Shown here: one piece after another, positions 43,120-53,775 of the stretch
How the letters are laid out: every line of letters begins with the position of its first letter
Position numbering within the stretch: the stretch's first letter is position 1
Origin: Rhinolophus ferrumequinum
Lineage: Eukaryota; Chordata; Mammalia; Chiroptera; Rhinolophidae
DNA: 64,000 nucleotides
Assembly (NCBI RefSeq): GCF_004115265.2
Contig: NC_046306.1
Coordinates: 11,111,324-11,175,323, forward strand
Reading direction: 5' to 3'
Position numbers and translations under genes: made by a program
Notes under the pieces: model-generated
Database searches by the model: none
Seen by the model: only the letters and a program-made list of their open reading frames with translations
What the model was told of the DNA's origin: nothing

Positions 43120-43990
43120 GGTGTAATATCTTTTGGTATACAGGAAATAGAAGCAGCTATTGAGAAGCATAACTAATTTAAGATAACACTGATAAGCAAA
43201 GTGTCTTTTCCTTAAATTGTAGGAATTTTCAGCTATTTGTGCAAAGGCAAGGCCATCAAAATTGAGTGGCAGCCAGATGGACTCGGCAGAACGTGGATAA
43301 GTTGGCTAATTTTAGTTCATGAATACTGCATTTTAATAACCCTTAATAGCTCACATAGTGAATTACTATTAAGTCTCCTATGGATGTATACAGACATGAA
43401 AAATCATGCAGCGTCCATCGTTTAGGTGCAAGAACTGAAGGAAGGATGAGAGATTTCCATATTCCAAAACACTATGGTTTTTCTGATGGCATTGTGGCAG
43501 ATACGTTGGCTAAGCCAGCTACCGTTCCCAGCCTCTGACTCTCTTCTGTCTCCTCTTTCAGAAGCCGGAAAGCTCCTTTGCAGTTGTGGTTGCCAACTGT
43601 GCTGCTGGATTTCCAGGAATATGTTTGCTTTTTGATAAAAGGGACAAACACAACCTGTTCCAGCCCTTCCTCTGCCTCTTTTTGTTTTGAACCGTGCTGT
43701 GATGCCTGGAGCTGCAGCAGTCTTCTTGCTGCAGCATGAGAAAAAGGCCAAGATGATTGCAGAATCGCTGGCTCTTGTACAATTCACCTGCCGACAGGAA
43801 GTACCTGCTTCCAGATTGCTTGTTTTGGGAGAAAATATCAGCCGCTCTTAATCAATTTTCCCGCTGTTTGTAGCCCCAAACATTCCTAACGGATTCATTT
43901 CTTATGCTACACAGACACAACAGTACAATACCATAATTATATGTATGATTTCATTTTGCTTGGCAATTCAAAGAGCCCATTTCCCAAAGT
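43120..43990. other. 870 bp repeat-free block, possible regulatory DNA
   Basis: No repeat recognised. 43230-43450 has homeodomain-type cores ('ggctaattttagttcatgaa', 'cattttaataaccc'). The open 121-codon frame on the minus strand (43422-43787) has no domain I know. Confidence 0.3.
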
Positions 43991-44459
43991 CAAATCTTAA
44001 CAGGTTCCTTGAGAGTTGGTAACCCCCAGGATTTCTTTATTAATGAATTGGAAATTCAAGGCTTAAAAATAGAGCTAAAAACAAAGCAGACCCTCCCCCA
44101 CACCACAGAGACTGATGTTCAAAGGGATCACCTCAGTGCCATGGGGGCCAATTACACCGACATTACCCAGGTGGCTTTCTTCTCCTCTATCCAGAACTAT
44201 AAGGGACCCTGGATTCTGGAAGGATTTAGACAGCCCCACTGACTCTTGTTAGATGCTTTTAACCTCTTCCACACTGCTGCAGAGAATGCAAAATGTCAGC
44301 CACTCTTGGTTCAAAATCTTACTCTTTATGTTCTTTTGGCACCTGGTGACATAGATTCTTCTCAACTGTTGTTTAAAGCATTGACTGAAATGATCTCTTG
44401 GAAGGAAATTTAGCAAGCTTTCTCAAAATTACGGATAAAAAGACCTTTCTCTTCACCAC
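43991..44459. other. unassigned
   Basis: A 77-codon open frame at 44009-44242 is unrecognised and probably chance. Confidence 0.4.
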
Positions 44460-44805
44460 CTGGCCAGGTGGGCACATGACCTAGGCAATCAGATGGTCCC
44501 GCCCAGGAGTTTCAGTTCTTGAGCCAGTGATGTTGAGGTAAGGGTAGGTTTACCCTGCACGTAGTGGTCCGGAATCAGCCGCTGTGTGCTCAGACAGGAG
44601 CAGCGTCCGGCTACAGATGTGTCCAGCGGTGGCAACAATATTCACCTGGACAGAATTTTCCATGCTTAGCTTCTGTCATTTCCTACCGGGTGTATCCTTC
44701 CTGGGATTCTGCAACCTCTTACAGCCTTCCAATAAATCCCCTTACAGTGTAGGTTAGCCAGGGTAGGTCTCTTGCTTGCCATCGAGAAACCTTGACTGAT
44801 AGAGC
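44460..44805 (+). mobile_element. old LTR-like repeat (recurrent family, sense)
   Basis: 'aggtgggcacatgacctagg' to 'ccttccaataaatccccttac', 'tctcttgcttgccatcgaga', 'accttgactgatag'. Confidence 0.45.
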
Positions 44806-44977
44806 TTGGACATACAGGCTCCCTGGGAAGTGACAGGTGAAACTGGTGACGTGGCTGCCTCAGGAGAAGGCAACGGGGGTGTGGGCCAGAGGTGGAAAGA
44901 ACACTGGCCTGTCACCTGTGCCCTCCTGTTCTTTTTGACCTTTGGTAATTTTAAAATCAAATACGTGCATTACTTTT

Positions 44978-45220
44978 TTTTTTTCCCCCAAGTCAAGTTG
45001 TTATCCTTTCAATCGTAGTTGTGGAGGGTGCAGCTCAGCTCCAGGTCTAGTTGCTGTTGTTAGTTGCAGGGGGCACAGCCCACCATCCCTTGCGGGAGTA
45101 GAGGAGTTGAACCGGCAACCTTGTGGTTGAGAGCCCACTGGCCCATGTGGGAATCGAACCGGCAGCCTTCAGCATTAGGAGCACGGAGCTCCAACCACTT
45201 GAGCCACTGGGTCGGCCCCC
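44978..45220 (-). mobile_element. bat SINE, antisense, long form
   Basis: 'aagtcaagttgttatccttt', 'cagctcagctccaggtctag', 'ggaatcgaaccggcagcctt', 'ccactgggtcggcccc'. Target duplications tgcattactttt (44966-44977) and tgtattactttt (45222-45233). Similar to the 16021 copy, reversed. Confidence 0.93.
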
Positions 45221-45233
45221 ATGTATTACTTTT

Positions 45234-45724
45234 AATACGTGTTTTTGAATTAAAAATTCAAAGACCAAAAAAAAAAAATCAATGTTTATTTTTAGTTCAA
45301 ATCATTGTCAGATGGGTGGCACTGATGTGCTCACTCAGGATTTCTCAGTACCTACATCAACGCACCTTTCATAAAAATAAGCACAAAGGAAAACGTCCCT
45401 GGAAAGCTGCAGAAGAGAAAGTCTTGTGCCTTCTTGTCTAGTCTCTACCCCTCTGGGGCGAATGTGGCTGGGTTTTAAGTTACCTTCTCTTTTAATGAGG
45501 ATTACCCAATTGTCTGAGAGCAAAAGAAACAAACCTGAGCGCAGTGAGTGAGCTTACATATGTCTTGTTTAACTTTAGAATTTGAATGTAGCAAAAGGAA
45601 GTTTTTAAAGCCATTTTCTTACTTTGGGCCTCCCCAGAAGTATCACTTCATCTTAACTCCTGGAGAACTCACTGGGGTGTTTATACATGACGTATTTCCC
45701 ATGTCTCATTTATTCCCACACATG
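45234..45724. other. unassigned
   Basis: No feature recognised in about 490 bases. Confidence 0.4.
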
Positions 45725-45795
45725 GACTCATTCATTCATTCAACAAATATTTGTCCTGTGACGCACGGTATGCTTGGCAGCAGAATGGATGGAGC
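45725..45795 (-). mobile_element. L2 3' end, antisense
   Basis: 'tcattcattcaacaaatatt', 'acgcacggtatgcttggcag'. Confidence 0.75.
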
Positions 45796-45804
45796 AAGGG
45801 CTGC

Positions 45805-46240
45805 GAGTTTGAATTCTTTTGGCTGTGAGTAACCTAAACCCAACTCAAATGGGCTTCAACAGAAAAGGAATTTATTGGCTTATGTAACTGTAAGCTTCAG
45901 TGCAAATCGGCTTCAGGCATGGTTGGTTCCAGGGGCACATCAAGACTTAGTCTTCATTTCTCAGCTGTGCTTTCTTCTGTAAAGCCTTCACCCTCAAGCA
46001 GCTTCTCCCCTGAGACAGTAGCGGTGATGGCCTCCAGCAGCTCCACCCCCAGGGAAAGAGAGAGCCTTTCCCCTAACGGGTCCAGTAAAGGTCCTGGGTT
46101 AGCTCTAATTTGGCCCAGGTTGAGTCAGGTGCCTTCACTTGATTGATGGGGAGATGCAAGATGCTGATTGGCCAGTGCTCAGTCACATGGTCAAACCAGG
46201 ATGTGAGAGAGCATGGTTTGTTCCATCTGAATCACATGGA
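45805..46240 (-). mobile_element. old LTR-like repeat (recurrent family)
   Basis: 'gagtaacctaaacccaactc', 'gaatttattggcttatgtaa', 'ggcatggttggttccagggg', 'gatggcctccagcagctcca'. Confidence 0.5.
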
Positions 46241-46264
46241 TTGAGAATCAGGGTCAGGTAATTC

Positions 46265-46735
46265 CCACAAAATGACACCAGGGTGCAGTGACTAGAAAAA
46301 GAAAGAATGGGTATAGACGTCCAACTACAGGCGTGACAAAGATGAATAAAATAACTTTCTTGAGACTATAGAAACGTCCTGGCTGCTCTGCGGGAAAGCA
46401 ACCTGGCCGTACTCCCCACCCACATACCCTGTGACCCAGCATCTCCGCTCCTGGGTATAGATCCCACGGAACTCTCCTTCAGCCTGCAGCGGAGGTGCAC
46501 GAAGTCGCCCATTGCTATGACAGGTGTGGAGGCAGGGATGGGAGCCCGTTGCTAGGAGAGTGGTGGATGCACAGCGTGTGGGGCAGCAGTTAAAAGAAAT
46601 GGACTAGACATTCACAGACACATGAATGGATCTTAAAAACAGAGTGAAAAAGAAATCGAAGAAATCGAATGAACTCTGTAACACAAGACTATTTGTGTAA
46701 ATGTAGAACGTATGCCTACACTGTTAGTAACCAGA
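46265..46735 (+). mobile_element. L1 3' region, sense
   Basis: 'gtgacccagcatctccgctc', 'ctgggtatagatcccacgga', 'gaatggatcttaaaaacaga'. Confidence 0.75.
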
Positions 46736-46739
46736 ATAG

Positions 46740-47150
46740 AGTTATCCTTGCAGATGTGACTAGAAAGCTCAACACAGCTGCCCATTTAAAGATTACATTT
46801 CCCAGCTTTCCTTGCAGCTAGGTGTGGCCACATGACAAGCTTCTGGCCAAGGGGATGGGAGCAACTCCCGGTTCAAGGCCTTGACAGGAGAGCACCCTCC
46901 CTCTCTCTTCCTACTTGGGAGCTGAAGCAGCCATGTTGGTCCATAAGGTGGAAGCTACATGCTGAGGAGACTGAGTGTCAAGATAGAAGGAGCCCAGGAC
47001 ACAGTCAGAAAACACAGAACCACCCAAACAGCCCTTGACTTCTTATATCTGGACTATTAGAGAAATAACAATCCCTCTTGTTTAATCTGTTCTCTTTTGG
47101 TCTTTGTGCAGCTATGTGGAACCTACATACTAACGAATAACTAATACAGT
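46740..47150 (+). mobile_element. old LTR-like repeat
   Basis: 'attacatttcccagctttcc', 'gcagctaggtgtggccacat', '...cgaataactaatacag'. Ends like a MaLR-class LTR; antisense relatives at 4300 and possibly 16660. Confidence 0.5.
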
Positions 47151-47289
47151 GCTCAATAAGTGTTATTGATTTACTGCTATCCTTATTATTCACTCCTCAG
47201 TTATTGTGATTATTCTTATATTTTTGGCCACAAGCATTTTTCAAGTACAGCTCAGCAAATGCTCTTGGTATCCTCATAATAGAGGTGGT
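47151..47289. other. unassigned
   Basis: MIR-like tail words ('ctcaataagtgttattgatt'). Confidence 0.35.
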
Positions 47290-47490
47290 CATAGTTAAGG
47301 GTTCTTTAGTTGCAAGTGATGGAAACCACCTCTGCCTAAATTAGGCCCAAAAAAGAATTTATTGGTAGCTTATGGGGTAGCTTATTTACCCAAAGGAAAA
47401 GCTAAAGAACCAGGCTTCTGGAATGCCAGGATCTGGGGCTAGTCCTGGATCCGGGTGGCAGGAATGAATGGAGCACTACAGTAGTGAAGA
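47290..47490 (-). mobile_element. old LTR-like repeat fragment (recurrent family)
   Basis: 'gttctttagttgcaagtgat', 'gaatttattggtagcttatg', 'ctagtcctggatccgggtgg'. Confidence 0.45.
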
Positions 47491-47559
47491 CTGATTGTGG
47501 CTTGTGGGGCACAGTGGCCGTGGACACCATGTTGGCAACAAAAGCATCCAGCTGAGAGG

Positions 47560-48262
47560 CCAGGTTATGATAACCAGGTTAGACTTCTCACGGAGGTGAC
47601 ATTTAAGCTGAGAATGAAGGGTGAGGAAGAGCTGGCCCTTTTAGATATTGGAGGAGAGTATCTCAAGCAAAATTCCCTTGGAACAGAACCTTTGTTTGAG
47701 AAACACAAGGCGAAGCTGGACTGGTTGGAATATAATGAAGGAGGCAGAGAATAAACTTGTATGAAATGAAACCAGAGATCTTGGAGGCCATGGGAGAGTT
47801 TGAGTTTTATTCTCGTTGTTAGGGAAAACCAACAGAGAAGTTGAAGTAGAGGTCTGGCATAATTTGATTCACCTTTTTAGATCTACCTGACTGCTGGGTG
47901 GAAAACTGATTGCAGTGAGGCAAGGGTGGAGGCCGGGAAACCAAGAGATGGTGGGGTGGTAGAGAAGGAGATGGTTGCTGGAGCTCACGGACTTGCTACT
48001 GCTGGGTGTGGAGTGGGAGGGAAAAAGAAAAAAAGGACTTCTCCTCACTTGTGTGTTTATCAAAGCCATAGAGAAGGGGGCAGATTTTGCTGGTCAGGAA
48101 TTCTGCTTTGGAAAATTGATAATGGCTGGAGATACCAGTCTATAGATTTGGACATGCTTAGGGTACAGGAGACATAAGTGGGGAAGTCATCCGCATTGAG
48201 ATACCACTTAAAATCTTGGCACTGAACAAGATCAGCCAGAAAGAGGCCAGTACCCAAGACCC
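47560..48262 (-). mobile_element. L2, antisense, 0.7 kb
   Basis: 'cggaggtgacatttaagctg', 'cttggaggccatgggagagt', 'agtcatccgcattgagatac', 'gtacccaagacccaaatcct' in antisense L2 order. Confidence 0.75.
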
Positions 48263-48579
48263 AAATCCTGGGGCTATCAAAGGTTAGTATGCACCTGAGC
48301 CTTACTATTTCCTATCCACCTGACCCCTCCCTGGATGTCATTCCCACGGACTTCCCCATTTCCCTGCTCCCTTTTTCAGTAAAATTTCTCAAAGACAGGT
48401 TTATAGCTGGTATCTCGCTTTTCTCATCTCCTGTGCTCTCCTCAACCCACCCTGATTAGGCTGAAATTAAGTATTAACGTTTTCGAAAGTGAATCAATGT
48501 AGTGAAAACTATTCCATTAATAACAGGCAAGTGGATCCTGGATAATAAAAAAATATACATCTCACTCTGTTATGAAGAA
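48263..48579. other. unassigned
   Basis: No feature recognised. Confidence 0.4.
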
Positions 48580-48900
48580 CCTAGTCCAATCCCCAAATGT
48601 GTCAGACATGGAAGCCCCTCCCTTGCCCCAGGGCCTTTGCCAGTCTCTGTTCCTGAAACATTCTTCCTCCAGATAACTGCTTCTCTCTTTCCCTCAAGCT
48701 TTTGCTTAAATGTCATCAGTGGGATCTGGAGACCTCCTTCCTTACTTTTCTCCATGTGTTTCATTCATTCATTCTCATTCATTCATTCATCAAGGCAGGG
48801 ATTCCATCTGTTTTGTTTATTTCTGTATCCCCAAGCACCTAGAATAGGGCTGGCACATAGTAGGCATTCCAAAAAAAAAAAAAAATCTGTTGAATGTAAA
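48580..48900 (+). mobile_element. L2 3' end, sense
   Basis: 'ccagggcctttgccagtctc', 'cctgaaacattcttcctcca', 'tgtatccccaagcacctaga', 'tggcacatagtaggcattcc'. Its A run follows the end. The open frame that crosses it is not a gene. Confidence 0.88.
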
Positions 48901-49485
48901 AATGGATCAGATACAAAGCAGGCACTGGCATTCAGGGAACCCGGGGCACTTTTATAACAAGCCTCTGAAGTTTAGTCCTGGAAATTCCTCGGCAGGAGTC
49001 TTTGGGAAGGTCAAAAAGTCAAAGTCCGGATTGTTCTCAGCTTGCATTCACCATCTTTACCCTTTTACTCCAGCCTCCTGAGCTCCCCAGGGCCCGGTCC
49101 ACCGCCCTTCCTTTACATTCCTCAGCTCTGAAGTCCCCACCCCCTTTCAACACCCTGAGTTCTTTCTGAGGATGGAATGGACTGAATAATATTTTCCATG
49201 TTAGTAATGGGACCGAAGAATGCGGATGACTCAAAAGCAGAGCGCCCAGCCAGGGGAGCAGAACTAGGATCTCCAAATAGCCACCAGGGGGCGCCATTCC
49301 TCCACGGAGTTTAACGAAGGCCTCTGCAAGAAGTTCACGTTCGAGTGGGAGGTGAAAAGGCTTTTTTTTGGGTCTATAATAGCTTTACGTGTGCGGCGTG
49401 TATTTGACAGGTGATGGGAGCGCTTGTTTTGATGCCTAAAAAGAAGTTGATTGCATAAGTTCCCTCCTGCCTTTAGTTAGGTAGA
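48901..49485. other. repeat-free block holding a CTCF core
   Basis: No repeat recognised except the site at 49279-49297 annotated separately. Confidence 0.4.
49279..49297 (+). promoter_or_regulatory. CTCF binding-site core, perfect match
   Basis: CCACCAGGGGGCGC at 49281-49294 fits the CTCF core CCASYAGRKGGCRS at 14 of 14 positions, forward orientation, in unique DNA. CTCF is the zinc-finger protein that anchors chromatin loops with cohesin; orientation sets loop direction. Binding is inferred from the motif only. Confidence 0.65.
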
Positions 49486-49489
49486 CCAG

Positions 49490-49645
49490 CGTTCAGACCC
49501 AGACTTGGACAACTTCCTGGCTGTGTGACCCCAAGCAAGTCACTTAATGTTTGAGAGCCTCAGTATCTCATCCATAAAATAATGACAATAATGGGCCCCT
49601 GTTGCTGTGAGGCTGCAATGAGATGCACGTTACAGGCACCACGGA
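49490..49645 (+). mobile_element. MIR
   Basis: 'cctggctgtgtgaccccaag', 'caagtcacttaatgtttgag', 'ataaaataatgacaataatg'. Confidence 0.85.
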
Positions 49646-49702
49646 TTGATCTGAAATGGTGAAACTGATCAGGGGTTGTTATCACAGTAACGCGCTCAGA
49701 GC

Positions 49703-49870
49703 TGTGGTTCTCAAAGTGTGTTCCCCGGACCAGCAGCAGCGTCTGGGAACTTGCTAGAAATGCAGATTCTCAGCCCACCCAACCTTTTGATTAAGCTCAG
49801 GGTGGATCCCTCAATCAGTGTTTAACAAACCCTCTAGGTGATTTTAATGTGTGCTTAAGTCAGCTTAGAG
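49703..49870 (+). mobile_element. MER20 (hAT-Charlie)
   Basis: 'gtggttctcaaagtgtgttc', 'ggaacttgctagaaatgcag', 'aaccctctaggtgattttaa'. Confidence 0.9.
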
Positions 49871-50059
49871 AGGTGGAGATTTCCCCTAAGTCAAAGCTGT
49901 TTGAATTGTGAAGTTGGAAGCAGAAAAAAAAAAAGTCTTTCTGACTACAAAGCTGCAACCTGGAGCTGGTGCATGCACGCGTCTCATTAGTGGCTGAAAT
50001 TCAGAAACTCCCCCTTTGAGTTCTCTTTAGAGCTACTTTAAAACTTTCAGTGCTCCAAA

Positions 50060-50210
50060 ACAGTGGTTCTCAACCCTGGCTGCACATTAGACTCAGCTGG
50101 GGCGCTTTCAAAACTGTGTCAATACTTGGTCCTCTCCCCAGAGCAATTCATCCAGAATTTCTGGAAACATCTGTGCTTTAAAAAACTCTTCAGGTGATAC
50201 CATTGCCCCG
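50060..50210 (+). mobile_element. hAT-Charlie MITE (MER58-like)
   Basis: 'cagtggttctcaaccctggc', 'cacattagactcagctgggg', 'aactcttcaggtgataccat'. Confidence 0.7.
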
Positions 50211-50733
50211 TGAGGACCGAAAACCACCAGACTGGAAGCACCGTCTTGCTGTTTATACTGAAGCCCCCAGCTTTTGGGTAGTGAGGGAAATGCTGAGGGA
50301 GATCTCTGCGTTCAGAGCCAGGTTTCCTGAGCCAGGTTTCCTTATCGTAGAATCAGAATTGCTACACGGGTTTCTCTTCTGTCTGCAAAGATGAAACTAG
50401 AAAAGCTACAGAAAGCACCTGAGGATGAAACTAGAAAAGCTACAGAAAGCACCTGGGGGGAGGGGGGTGCTTGGCCCTGGGAAGAAACGGTAATAAGGGG
50501 CAGCAAACAGTTAAGCCTGTGTGAAAAGCAGAAGTGCAAATTCTTTTAGGAGCCTCATCTCACCTAACGCTCACCAAGATGCCCACTTCACAGCTGAAGA
50601 CATTAAATGTCTGGGACATTACATGTCATTGGGTCTGGCCATCTCCTGGTCGGGCGCAGAGCCAGGAGTCTTCAGCCCTAGACTGGAAAGCTGGGCTGGG
50701 ATGAGGTGGGGCAAAGAGACACTCAGACGGCAG
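50211..50733. other. unassigned, with small tandem duplications
   Basis: Contains the 34-base duplication annotated below and a 14-base one (gagccaggtttcct, about 50316-50341). G run at 50455-50466. Confidence 0.4.
50390..50457. repeat. 34-bp unit repeated twice
   Basis: Unit 'gatgaaactagaaaagctac' + 'agaaagcacctg..' in direct tandem; the copies are almost identical, so the duplication is recent. Confidence 0.9.
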
Positions 50734-50808
50734 CATTTAAGGAGGCACTCACTCTCGGGGGCCTGTGAGTGCGGAGTGGGTGCCTGAAGGCAAGCGCCTC
50801 CTTAAATG
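50734..50808. repeat. inverted repeat, 13-bp arms
   Basis: catttaaggaggc (50734-50746) and gcctccttaaatg (50796-50808) are perfect complements with 49 bases between. Could be the ends of a short DNA transposon or an RNA hairpin. Confidence 0.7.
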
Positions 50809-51689
50809 TGGGGCCCTGGGCCTCTCTGGCCTCCCTTAGTCCCAGCCCTGTTCCCAAGGCTGCCTTCTAAGTCGCTGGGGTAGATCCCACTCCGAAAGAA
50901 GGAGGGGCAGGGAGCAGGCAGGCTTGTTGAAAAGCCTACATTTTGTTACAGCAACAGAGATTTTCTTCCCCTTAAGCGAAAACACATTAATGTATAAAAA
51001 TACAAATGCATACCAGGGAGGTGAGAGAATAACTAAGCAATTTACATTGGGCCTGTCGTGTAGCCACTGGAAGAATTTTAAATTCTGGGCCCCCCGGGCA
51101 AACTTTTCAAAGTCCACACCCTACTGCCCCAGAATCAGTGAGCAAATAGAGGAACAGTTTGCTAAGTACCTAGCCGTGAGCTCTAGAAGGACTATGGAGC
51201 CAACAAAGGAACCCATGGGCGATGTCTACACTCCAGAAATTTAGAGGCTCAGCTCTGAAAAACAGGTTAGCTAAGAGAATTCACAGGCCGGTTGAGAGAC
51301 AAAGCAAGGGATCCTCATTCTAAGGCCCTGTAATTTACCCAAACACATCTATCTGCACACTTTGGAGATGAACCTAAGCTGTGTCAACATTATATTGCTA
51401 AATAGGTATAGGTAATACGTTGGCATTGTACAAAATCCAAGGGTTCCAAAGAGCAAATGGTGGTCTCCTTGTTCCCCTGCAGCCCAATGACACAGGCTCT
51501 CATCCCCAGCAGTGACCTCGGGTGCCCATTTCTTGTGCATCCTTCTGGGGATATTCAGTGTATTCTTCACTAATTAAAATTGTGTCGCTGAGTCTGTCCA
51601 CTATGCCACTTGAGCTTGAGGGAGGGATGGACCCTGGTCCCCAGATCAGCTTTGGTTCCGGTGTGCCTCACCCAGGCCAGCTCTTTTTT
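50809..51689. other. 880 bp without recognised feature
   Basis: Opposed short frames (93 and 106 codons) at 50836-51244 shadow each other and show no domain. Confidence 0.4.
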
Positions 51690-51800
51690 GAGGGAGACCA
51701 ACTGTCCCAGTTTTCCTGAGGCGTTCTTGAGATGCAGGATTTTCCGTTTTAAAACTGGGACAATCCTGGGTAAACCAGAAGGACTTGGTATCACCCTCGT
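51690..51800. mobile_element. short palindromic MITE (MER63/MER81-like)
   Basis: 'gagaccaactgtcccagttt' and 'aaactgggacaatcctgggt' face each other as imperfect arms with 'ctgggtaaacc' following, a form typical of hAT-Blackjack-type MITEs. Confidence 0.5.
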
Positions 51801-51811
51801 TCACTCCTTAC

Positions 51812-52289
51812 AGTAAGTGTGAGTCTATCAATTAGAGATGCACGTTTTGCATACAGTTGACCTCTTGACTGCTTCACCTGGAGCCCAAAGAAACCATTGT
51901 TTTCCAGGGCGATCTTACATTGATGACTTATGCTCAGTAGGTTGACATCAGCGTCAACTTGCCCACAGAAGTTTCTTTCAATATCAGGCAGTGGATTCGT
52001 TAGGATAAAAGCTAGATTGCTGTCAAAAAGAGACTCCAGTATCAGCTTTTGACTCCTCAAAACAACAATCATCGGAAAAAAACCTGTCGTCCGAGCAAAA
52101 GCATGTTGTAAGAGTCGGTCAGGTCTCAAAAGAGGGAAGATGGGGGAGGATACTTTGCAGAGTTTTAGGGTCTTTAACTGGGTGATTTCAAGACAGGTCT
52201 TGCAACACTGGGAACTGGTTAGACTGGCTAGTGTTTGACCTGTAGCTTTGGACTGGTGGGCACAGCAAAGGAAGGGTCTTGAAGTGAGT
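51812..52289 (-). CDS. candidate exon, 478 bp open block, unrecognised
   Basis: The minus strand is open for about 168 codons (51791-52297) without an ATG near its start. Inside it, a fair acceptor 'gttgtttgtccag|' ends at 52290 and a donor GTAAGG starts at 51811, giving a 478-base block whose frame is open throughout and ends in phase 0. Residues include LKLCKVSSPIFPLLRPDRLL and 'NLAFILTNPLPDIERNFCGQ'. I recognise no family, see no repeat, and the composition is not strongly protein-like. Chance or a lncRNA exon are as likely as a coding exon. Confidence 0.2.
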
Positions 52290-52297
52290 CTGGACAA

Positions 52298-52639
52298 ACA
52301 ACTTATTAACCTTGAAAAGTAAGCTATTTTAATTGGTTCGCAGTCATATATACGAGGAGCAAATATTTCCTGGAGCAGGTAGCTGGCTCCCAGCCTTGTG
52401 CAGCACAGACGCAGGAAGGGATATTGATTTCAGTCCAGAATGACAGGCAGCTTGGTTCCTTCTGTCTTCTTGCTCTGCCATGCCCGGGGTGTCTCGCTTG
52501 TCTGTGAAGCTGGTGCCATCCCTTCGTCAGTCCTCACTGTAGCCTGGATACACTCAAGTAGGAGAGCGCCTTGACGCCTAGGATGCTGTCAGGAAGGTTC
52601 TCTCCTACCTTGCTCAGGAGAGAAGCGGTTCTACACAGA
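52298..52639. other. unassigned
   Basis: No feature recognised. Confidence 0.4.
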
Positions 52640-52712
52640 ATCAGACGGCCCTGGATTCAAATCCAGCTCTGCCACTTCCCGGTCATGTCAAATCACTTTC
52701 TTTCTGAGCCCA
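52640..52712 (+). mobile_element. MIR fragment
   Basis: 'ggattcaaatccagctctgc', 'cacttcccggtcatgtcaaa'. Confidence 0.75.
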
Positions 52713-53037
52713 GTGACTGAGTTGGCTGCACCCTGGTCACAGGGCCAAGCCTAGCTGCGTGTGTGCCATGTGTGGGACGTGTGCTAAGCCAGGGATGCAA
52801 GAAGGTGCGCAAGAAGGCCAGCGGTCAAAGCAGAGGACAGAGCCAGGCAGGCAGGAGGTGGCGCGGGGTGGGCTTAGGCTGTGGTGAGGCGAGGGGAGCG
52901 GGGGGGGGGTGCTGAGAAGAAGCTGGACTCAGATTTATTTTGAGGCGAAAGCCTTCGGCTCTGTGGTTGGGGGTGTGTATGTGTGTCTGCACGTATCCAC
53001 CACAAACTCAAAAGAGGAGACAAGGGTGACTCTCAAG
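52713..53037. other. GC-rich unassigned stretch
   Basis: G run at 52900-52909; nothing else recognised. Confidence 0.4.
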
Positions 53038-53400
53038 CATTTATTTTAAAGTGGGGTAAAATATACATAACATGAAAGGTCACCATTGTAACCACTTGAA
53101 GTGGATGGTTCACTGGCTTCAGTACCTTCACGTTGCTGTGCAGCCATTGGGTCTCTCTAGAACTTCTTCATCTTCTCAACGGGAAATGCCACACACATTA
53201 AACATTAACTCCCCGGCCCTTCCTCCAGGCCTTGGTAAGCACCCTTCTACTTTCTGTCTCTGAATTTGCCGGTCTAGGTACCTCCCATGAGTGGGATCAG
53301 ACACCATTTGTCTTTCCATGTGTGATCTGTGTCTGGCTTATTTCTCTTACGTTACGTCCTTGATGTTCATCTTTGTGGCAGCTTCTCAGGCACTGGGAGG
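53038..53400 (-). mobile_element. L1M 3' UTR, antisense
   Basis: 'ggggtaaaatatacataaca', 'aggtcaccattgtaaccact', 'gggaaatgccacacacatta', 'tgtgtctggcttatttctct'. Confidence 0.75.
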
Positions 53401-53569
53401 AAACTGGGAACTGTTTTCTCCCCTGTGGAGTCCATCTGACCACATGAGTAGCCCCTCCGGGGCAGTGGCTTACCTGGTACTTTCTGAATTTCTGGATGTG
53501 ACCTGTTCTACCAGGTCAAGCTTGACCCTTTCCAGGAAGCTGTCCTTGGACACAGAGTGGTGCCGTTTC

Positions 53570-53775
53570 AAGGGGGCTTTGGTATCAGAAAGAACCGCTT
53601 TCCCATCCTGATGCTGCTGTTTACTTACTGAGTGACACTGGATGAGCCTCTCCGAGCCTGTTTTCCCCATCTCTAGGTGGAGACAACAATCGCTCCAATC
53701 TTAGGGGACTGTTCTAACATGTACATGCGATGACACCACTTTGCCCAGCGCTTGGTGCTACTGGAGAGTAGAACA
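53570..53775 (+). mobile_element. MIR
   Basis: 'ctgctgtttacttactgagt', 'gatgagcctctccgagcctg', 'cagcgcttggtgctactgga'. Nearly full-length. Confidence 0.65.

Noticed and set aside
43422-43787. 121-codon open frame in a repeat-free block
   Set aside because: No family, composition not protein-like, no splice borders that fit.
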